Translations under genes and position numbers: made by a program
Assembly (NCBI GenBank): GCA_005879675.1
Contig: VBJE01000013.1
Span: 3,498-12,874, forward strand
Direction: 5' to 3'
DNA length: 9,377 nucleotides
From: Chloroflexota bacterium
GTDB lineage: Bacteria; Chloroflexota; Dormibacteria; Dormibacterales; Dormibacteraceae
Part shown: positions 5,467 through 9,377 of the stretch, one piece after another
How positions within the stretch are numbered: position 1 is the first letter of the stretch
Layout: every line of letters begins with the position of its first letter
The notes under the pieces: generated by a model
The model's input: the letters and a program-made list of their open reading frames with translations, nothing else
Told to the model about the DNA's origin: nothing
Database searches by the model: none

Positions 5467-6696
5467 TTAAGATCCCAAAGAGTTCGCGGTCGCGATCCGC
5501 GCGTACAGCCGCCCGCTCGGCTTGACCGTCCGCTCGAGCGTCCTGCGGTCGACATCGATCAGTCCGAAGCGGGCCCCGTAGCCCCGCGCCCACTCGAAGT
5601 TGTCCGTGTTGGTCCAGTGAAAGTAGCCGCGGACGTCCACCCCGTCTTCGATCGCCAGTTGCACGTTGCCGAGCAGCTCCGGCAGGTAGCCCTCGCGCAC
5701 GCTGTCATCGCCGGTCGCGATCCCGTTCTCGGTGATGTAGACGGGCTTGCCGTAGCCCTTGACCTCGTTGAGCACCTGGCGCATCCAGGCCGGGTTCGAC
5801 ACCCACCCCATGTCGGTGACCGGGAGGTCCGGCGGGTTGAACCGACGCACGAACTGGTCCTGCGGCCGCCGCGGGTCGAACGCGCACAGCTGGCCCCAGT
5901 AGTGGGCGATGCCGATGAAGTCGCTCGTGGCCTCGACGATCTTCGCGAGCCGGCCCGGACCCACCGGCCACCGGTCCATGACCATCTGCGCGGCCGCCGC
6001 CGCGACCCTGTCGCGCCGCCTGCCGGTGGCGGGCATGAACAGGAACTTGTGGTGAGAAAGGCCCACCGGCGTATCGGGCCACCGGCGCTTCAGCGCCACA
6101 TACGCGAGCTCGTGCGCCCGCTGCATGTTGCGCGTCACCCGATACTGGCCCGCCAGGTCGCCGTGGTGCCCGGGCGGAAAGTCACCTGTGATCCATCCCT
6201 GCGCGCCGTAGATGCTGGGCTCGTTGATGGTGCACCACATGCCGGCGAGGTCGCCGAGCTCGTCGGCGACGCGATGGACAAAGGGCATGAAGGCGCGCGC
6301 CGCCCCCGAGGCGGTCCATCCGCCCTTGCGCACGAACCAGAGCGGGCTCGTGAAGTGGTGCAGCGTGACCATGGGCAGGATGCCCTGCTCGCGGAGCTCG
6401 CCCAGCACGTCGCGGTAGTGCCGGATCTGGCGCGAATCGAAGGTGCCCTCCGAGGGCTCGATCCGCGACCACTCGATCGAAAGCCGGTGCGCATTCTGAT
6501 TCATGTCGCGCAGGAGCGCGAAGTCCTCCCGGTAGCGGTGGTAGTGGTCGCACGCGACGGCCGACGAGTCGCCGTTGGCGATGCGCCCCGGCTGCTGCTC
6601 CCACTCCCACCAGTCGCAGTTGCGGTTGTCGCCCTCGACCTGGTGCGCCGCACTCGACGTTCCCCAGAGGAAACCCTTGGGGAAGGTCCGGGACAT
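5467..6696 (-). CDS. Family 1 glycoside hydrolase (beta-glucosidase/beta-glycosidase type)
   Basis: 409 residues, a single (beta/alpha)8-barrel retaining glycosidase. It starts with the GH1 N-terminal signature FPKGFLWGTSSAAHQVEG (5-22, Q19 in the glycone site). Then come LHHFTSPLWF (112-121), the acid/base Glu in CTINEP (E159) and the nucleophile in YITENG (E323), followed by YFHWTNTDNFEWARGYGARFGL (358-379). The usual GxNYY before the nucleophile reads GIAHYWG (262-268), keeping the Tyr (Y266) but not the Asn. Length is a little under the usual 440-480. There is no signal peptide, so it probably acts in the cytoplasm on imported beta-glycosides; substrate cannot be stated. ATG lies 4 bases after the stop of the phosphatase gene, so the two are likely co-transcribed. 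It has no obvious link to cytochrome maturation. Confidence 0.95.
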   Translation of the reverse strand: MSRTFPKGFLWGTSSAAHQVEGDNRNCDWWEWEQQPGRIANGDSSAVACDHYHRYREDFALLRDMNQNAHRLSIEWSRIEPSEGTFDSRQIRHYRDVLGELREQGILPMVTLHHFTSPLWFVRKGGWTASGAARAFMPFVHRVADELGDLAGMWCTINEPSIYGAQGWITGDFPPGHHGDLAGQYRVTRNMQRAHELAYVALKRRWPDTPVGLSHHKFLFMPATGRRRDRVAAAAAQMVMDRWPVGPGRLAKIVEATSDFIGIAHYWGQLCAFDPRRPQDQFVRRFNPPDLPVTDMGWVSNPAWMRQVLNEVKGYGKPVYITENGIATGDDSVREGYLPELLGNVQLAIEDGVDVRGYFHWTNTDNFEWARGYGARFGLIDVDRRTLERTVKPSGRLYARIATANSLGS

Positions 6697-6699
6697 GTC

Positions 6700-7332
6700 T
6701 TAGGCGGCGGCGCTCGCCGGTTTGGCGATGGGAGGCGGCGGGATGTACTCCCAGGCCTTCGGCGTCTCGCCCTCCATGTCGACCTGCAGCATGCCCGCCT
6801 TGCCGATCGACTTGCGATGCATCTCGCGCTCGCTGTGCGGCCGGCCGTCCAGCAGGATCCACGCGGCGTTTAGCGGGTCGGCGTGGCTCACGACCGCCAT
6901 CGCCTCACCGGGATGCCGGCGCGCCAGGAGGCGCGCGACGCGCAGGACTCGCTCGCCGAGGACCTCGATCGACTCATCCCCGGGCAGCAGGCCACGCCTC
7001 GCCTTGTGCACCAGCCACAGGGGGCGGCGGACAGGCACCTGCCAGTAGGGCACGCCCTGCAGGTAGCGCGAGAACTCCGCCTCCCTCAGGTCCGAGTCGG
7101 TCTCGAGCGCGGGCGGCGGCGTCAGCTTCTCGGCGATGACCTCCGCCGTCTCCCGCGCGCGGACGAGGGGGCTGGAGACGATGCGCGTGAGGCCCGCCGG
7201 GCGCAGGCGCTCGCCGAGCGCCGCGGACTGGGCGCGACCGAGGGCGCTCAGGTGGAAGTCGGGCAGGTAGCCGTAAAGGACCCGCTGAGGGTTTTCGACG
7301 TCCGCGTGCCGGACCAGGAAGATTCGGGTCAG
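6700..7332 (-). CDS. Histidine phosphatase superfamily (phosphoglycerate mutase-like) protein
   Basis: 210 residues if started at CTG 7332. N-terminal LVRHA (6-10) has the phosphorylated His (H9) in RHA rather than RHG. SSPLVRARETA (53-63) gives the second Arg, DLREAEF (81-87) the acidic catalytic residue, and VVSHADPLNAA (147-157) the second His (H150). These are the full catalytic set of the branch 1 histidine phosphatases (phosphatases, mutases, alpha-ribazole phosphatase-like). The substrate is unknown. The frame is open upstream, but no ATG, GTG or TTG lies close to the LVRHA strand. CTG at 7332 overlaps the TGA of the preceding gene as CTGA, imitating the ATGA overlaps elsewhere, and gives the expected few residues before the motif. 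The C-terminus has a Pro/Ala-rich tail. Confidence 0.88.
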   Translation of the reverse strand: MTRIFLVRHADVENPQRVLYGYLPDFHLSALGRAQSAALGERLRPAGLTRIVSSPLVRARETAEVIAEKLTPPPALETDSDLREAEFSRYLQGVPYWQVPVRRPLWLVHKARRGLLPGDESIEVLGERVLRVARLLARRHPGEAMAVVSHADPLNAAWILLDGRPHSEREMHRKSIGKAGMLQVDMEGETPKAWEYIPPPPIAKPASAAA

Positions 7333-7976
7333 CGTCGGTAGGCGCCGACCGTCGTCCGGTTGGTCCCCGCCGAGCGGCCGGAGTCCAGCGCCTGGTATGC
7401 CTCGCGCAGCAGGTTGCCCGTGTACTCGCGGCGGTTCATCATGCCCGCCTCGTCCTGCGGCCGGTAGCCGGCGTCGATCGTGGCGGCGCCGCAGCTGACC
7501 GTGATCCGCTTCCACGCGCCGCTGGTGCCGAAGTCGTGAGAGGCGATCGAGCGCCGGATCTTGTCCGCCGCCAGCGCCGCCCCCTGCTCGTCGGTCTCGG
7601 GGAGGACGATCGCGTAGTGCGGCGGCCCGTCCACGTCGAGGAAGCCGACCGTGTCGGTGTCGCGGATCGCCTGCCCCAGGCGCTCCGCCATCTCGCGCAG
7701 GAGGGCCTCGACCTGCACCGCCTCCAGCTCCTTGTGGATGTGCTCGGCGTGGTCGAGCTCGACGATCAGGACGGAGAGCGGGCGGTGATAGCGCACGGCC
7801 CGATTGGCCTCCTGGCCCACCAGGGCGTTGACGAACTTCGAGTTCCAGATCCCGGTGGTCGAGTCGACTACCCCGAAAAGGGGGCTCGAGGAGCGGTCGA
7901 TCTGGCTGTGGCCGCAGCTCGGGCAGTACTGGGAGGTCTCAGGCACCTCGGAGCTGCAATACCAGCAGGTCGTCAT
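7329..7976 (-). CDS. Zinc-ribbon protein with degenerate GGDEF-like domain
   Basis: 215 residues. The first 22 hold a zinc ribbon: C4-x2-C7 and C18-x2-C21 (CWYC ... CPSCG). From about residue 37 a GGDEF fold is recognisable: DSTTGIWNSKFVNALVGQE, then RYHRPLSVLIVELDH with the metal-site Asp D75, LGQAIRDTDTVGFLD, YAIVLPETD, ITVSCGAAT, and a final LLREAYQALDSGRSAGTN helix. The GG(D/E)EF active loop itself reads DVDGPPHY (114-121), so synthesis of c-di-GMP is not expected; nucleotide binding or a structural regulatory role is possible. It has no membrane segment. It is the first gene of the minus-strand run, and its stop overlaps the probable start of the phosphatase gene. Confidence 0.85.
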   Translation of the reverse strand: MTTCWYCSSEVPETSQYCPSCGHSQIDRSSSPLFGVVDSTTGIWNSKFVNALVGQEANRAVRYHRPLSVLIVELDHAEHIHKELEAVQVEALLREMAERLGQAIRDTDTVGFLDVDGPPHYAIVLPETDEQGAALAADKIRRSIASHDFGTSGAWKRITVSCGAATIDAGYRPQDEAGMMNRREYTGNLLREAYQALDSGRSAGTNRTTVGAYRR

Positions 7977-7985
7977 GGCCGGCCA

Positions 7986-7991
7986 ATTCTA
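7986..7991 (-). promoter_or_regulatory. Putative -10 box (leaderless) of the zinc-ribbon/GGDEF gene
   Basis: TAGAAT on the minus strand, nine bases before ATG 7976; only one base differs from TATAAT. Transcription would begin two or three bases before the ATG, with no room for a Shine-Dalgarno site. A -35 box is not evident. The dyad at 7992-8009 lies directly upstream. Confidence 0.5.
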
Positions 7992-8009
7992 GGCTGACGG
8001 CCCTCAGCC
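7992..8009. promoter_or_regulatory. 18-base dyad in the divergent promoter region (operator candidate)
   Basis: GGCTGA-CGGCCC-TCAGCC, perfect 6-base arms around a 6-base centre. It sits between the two divergent -10-like boxes, covering the spacer/-35 side of both promoters. This is a typical place for a repressor or activator that would control rarA and the minus-strand operon together. No known regulator motif was recognised. Confidence 0.4.
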
Positions 8010-8020
8010 CGTTCCCAGTT

Positions 8021-8026
8021 CAGAAT
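8021..8026 (+). promoter_or_regulatory. Putative -10 box (leaderless) of rarA
   Basis: CAGAAT on the plus strand, eight bases before ATG 8035. It resembles the TAGAAT and TAGACT boxes found at the same distance before two other genes in this window. No Shine-Dalgarno site and no clear -35 box. Confidence 0.35.
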
Positions 8027-8034
8027 TTGGTTCG

Positions 8035-9240
8035 ATGGCAGATCAGGGGGAGCTTTTCCCGGCCCCGGCCGGAACGGAGCCGAGCGCGCCCCTGGCCACG
8101 CGCCTGCGGCCGAAGGAGTTCGAGCAGCTGGTCGGCCAGGGCCAGGTCGTGGACGTACTGCGCCGCCTGACCCGGAGCGGCAACCTCCCCAGCATCATCC
8201 TCTGGGGTCCGCCGGGGAGCGGCAAGACCACGCTCGCCGGCCTGCTCGCGACCGAGACCAGCGCCCGCATGGTCGCCATGTCGGCCGTGACCGCGGGCGT
8301 CCGGGCGCGCCTGCGCACCGTCCTGTTCATCGACGAGATCCACCGCTTCAACAAGGCGCAGCAGGACGCGATCCTGCCCCATGTCGAGGACGGCACCGTC
8401 ACCCTGATCGGCGCGACGACCGAGAACCCGTCGTTCGAGGTCATCTCGCCTTTGCTCTCGCGCAGCCGCGTCTTCCGGCTCGAGCAGCTCGACCGCGAGG
8501 AGCTGAAGAAGGTGGTCGAGCGGGGGCTGGAGGAGCTCCACGCCACCATCGGCGACGACGCGATGGACGCGCTGCTGGAGGTGGCGCGGGGCGACGCGCG
8601 CGTGGCCTTGAACGGCCTGGAGGCGGCGGCTGCGCTGGCGGGCGAGGGCGCGGTCGGCCTCGACCACGTCGAGCAGGCGATGCAGCAGCGGCATCTCCTC
8701 TACGACCGGGCGGGCGACCAGCACTACGACATCGTCTCCGCGCTCATCAAGAGCGTCCGCGGCAGCGATCCGGATGCGGCCGTCTACTGGATGGCGCGCA
8801 TGCTCGAGGCGGGCGAGGATGTGATGTTCGTCGCCCGGCGCCTGGTCATCCTCGCCGCCGAGGACATCGGCCTCGCCGACCCGCAGGCGCTGCCGGTCGC
8901 GATCGCGGCGCAGCAGGCGGCCCACTTCATCGGCATGCCCGAGGCCGTGCTTCCGTTGACCGAGGCGGCGCTCTACCTGGCGCTTGCGCCGAAGTCCAAC
9001 TCAGCGCTCACGTCTTACGGCGCCGCCCGCGAGCTGATCCAGGAGACGGGCAACGAACCGGTGCCGATGCACCTGCGCAACGCGCCCACCGGCTTGATGC
9101 GGTCGATGGGCTACGGGCGCGGCTATCAGTACGCGCACGATTTCGAAGGCGGGGTCTCCGACCAGGCGCACATGCCCGAGAAGTTGAAGGGCCGCAAGGT
9201 GTACGCGCCGAACCCCCGCGACCTCAAGTCAGGAAAATAG
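8035..9240 (+). CDS. rarA: Replication-associated recombination protein RarA (MgsA), with short internal deletion
   Basis: 401 residues of an AAA+ ATPase of the clamp-loader clade that acts at stalled replication forks with SSB. Motifs: Walker A GPPGSGKTT (58-66), SAVTAGV (83-89), Walker B VLFIDEIHRFNK (96-107), sensor 1 GATTENPSF (126-134), Arg finger region SRSRVF (142-147), GDARVALNGLE (187-196). The C-terminal oligomerisation domain has YDIVSALIKSVRGSDPDAAVYW (231-252), AAEDIGLADP (274-283) and HLRNAPTGLM (346-355). Between SAVTAGV and RTVLFIDE only RARL remains, where the family normally has about 15-19 residues, so about 12-15 residues (an alpha helix between the Walker motifs) are missing in frame. 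QGELF at residues 4-8 resembles a beta-clamp-binding motif. ATG 8035 is supported by the nearby -10-like box. Confidence 0.95.
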   Translation: MADQGELFPAPAGTEPSAPLATRLRPKEFEQLVGQGQVVDVLRRLTRSGNLPSIILWGPPGSGKTTLAGLLATETSARMVAMSAVTAGVRARLRTVLFIDEIHRFNKAQQDAILPHVEDGTVTLIGATTENPSFEVISPLLSRSRVFRLEQLDREELKKVVERGLEELHATIGDDAMDALLEVARGDARVALNGLEAAAALAGEGAVGLDHVEQAMQQRHLLYDRAGDQHYDIVSALIKSVRGSDPDAAVYWMARMLEAGEDVMFVARRLVILAAEDIGLADPQALPVAIAAQQAAHFIGMPEAVLPLTEAALYLALAPKSNSALTSYGAARELIQETGNEPVPMHLRNAPTGLMRSMGYGRGYQYAHDFEGGVSDQAHMPEKLKGRKVYAPNPRDLKSGK

Positions 9241-9252
9241 AACTCATTCGTC

Positions 9253-9377
9253 GTGGCTGACGCCCTGCTGATCTTCAAACCTGACTCCGCGTACCGCCTT
9301 GCCGCGCGCGCCGGGATCTGGGGCTGGCTCTCGTCCGAGCGCGACTGGAAGGTCGAGTCGCTGGACTGGTTCCAGCC
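9253..9377 (+). CDS. Start of a gene, possibly nucleoside diphosphate kinase-like (runs off right edge)
   Basis: GTG at 9253 begins an open frame of about 41 residues reaching the window end, 12 bases after the rarA stop and in the same frame as rarA. ALLIFKPDSAYR resembles the first strand of nucleoside diphosphate kinase (xLxxIKPDxVxR). The following residues, with WKVESLDWFQ near the edge, could match the second strand. The usual RGLVGEIxxRFE helix is not well conserved (LAARAGIWGWLSSERD), so the family call is tentative. The close spacing to rarA suggests an operon. Confidence 0.4.
   Translation, partial: MADALLIFKPDSAYRLAARAGIWGWLSSERDWKVESLDWFQ

Noticed and set aside
5617..6873. 418-residue open frame on the plus strand opposite the GH1 gene
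   Set aside because: Antisense to a clear GH1 enzyme with complete catalytic motifs; composition is that of a codon-bias shadow.
8020..8925. 301-residue open frame on the minus strand opposite rarA
   Set aside because: Antisense to rarA, rich in Arg, Asp and Leu with no motif; the sense frame has all AAA+ motifs.
9238..9255. Read-through fusion of rarA with the next ORF, since both are in the same frame
   Set aside because: A TAG stop separates them, RarA ends at its normal C-terminus, and a GTG start follows; one chance in three for a shared frame needs no explanation.
1..9377. CRISPR array, tRNA/rRNA genes, insertion sequences
   Set aside because: No direct repeat arrays, no cloverleaf-like segments and no transposase motifs were seen on either strand.

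Overview
The window is very GC-rich bacterial DNA, densely packed with genes and with long spurious open frames on the antisense strand. It holds no RNA genes, mobile elements or CRISPR arrays that I can see. Everything left of about 7980 is read on the minus strand; the right end (rarA and the start of one more gene) is read on the plus strand. The taxon cannot be fixed from sequence alone. The high GC, the probable leaderless promoters and an archaeal/delta-proteobacterial type CcmE suggest a soil-type lineage such as Chloroflexota or Dormibacterota, but this is a low-confidence inference.

The core (minus strand, 4793 down to 238) is a System I cytochrome c maturation operon in the order ccmE-ccmF-(46-residue membrane protein)-ccmA-ccmB-ccmC-ccmD. 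It runs on into the start of an FAD-dependent ferredoxin-reductase-like gene cut by the left edge. Most junctions are ATGA- or GTGA-type 4-base overlaps, so the genes are probably translationally coupled. Just upstream (4936-5451) lies a membrane-anchored TlpA/CcmG-like thioredoxin, a plausible thiol reductant for apocytochrome c or CcmE. CcmE carries a Cys where classical CcmE has the heme-binding His, as in the variant System I (CxxxY type) that lacks CcmH, and no ccmH is present here. The motif here reads CPSRF, so even the usual Tyr is replaced by Phe.

Upstream in the same direction are a family 1 glycoside hydrolase, a histidine phosphatase (probable CTG start overlapping the preceding stop) and a zinc-ribbon protein with a degenerate GGDEF domain. 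A 58-base divergent spacer with two -10-like boxes and a central 18-base dyad separates these from rarA. rarA is followed by a 5' fragment of a gene that may be nucleoside-diphosphate-kinase-like.

The main oddities are: (1) ccmC is frameshifted and lacks about 17 conserved residues; (2) rarA lacks about 12-15 residues between Walker A and Walker B, in frame; both apparent deletions sit on a GCGCGC-rich palindromic core; (3) CcmE has the CxxxF motif; (4) three genes have a TAGAAT-like box only 8-9 bases before ATG, pointing to leaderless transcription; (5) a tiny membrane ORF stands between ccmF and ccmA; (6) the intergenic region upstream of ccmE contains four short hairpins.
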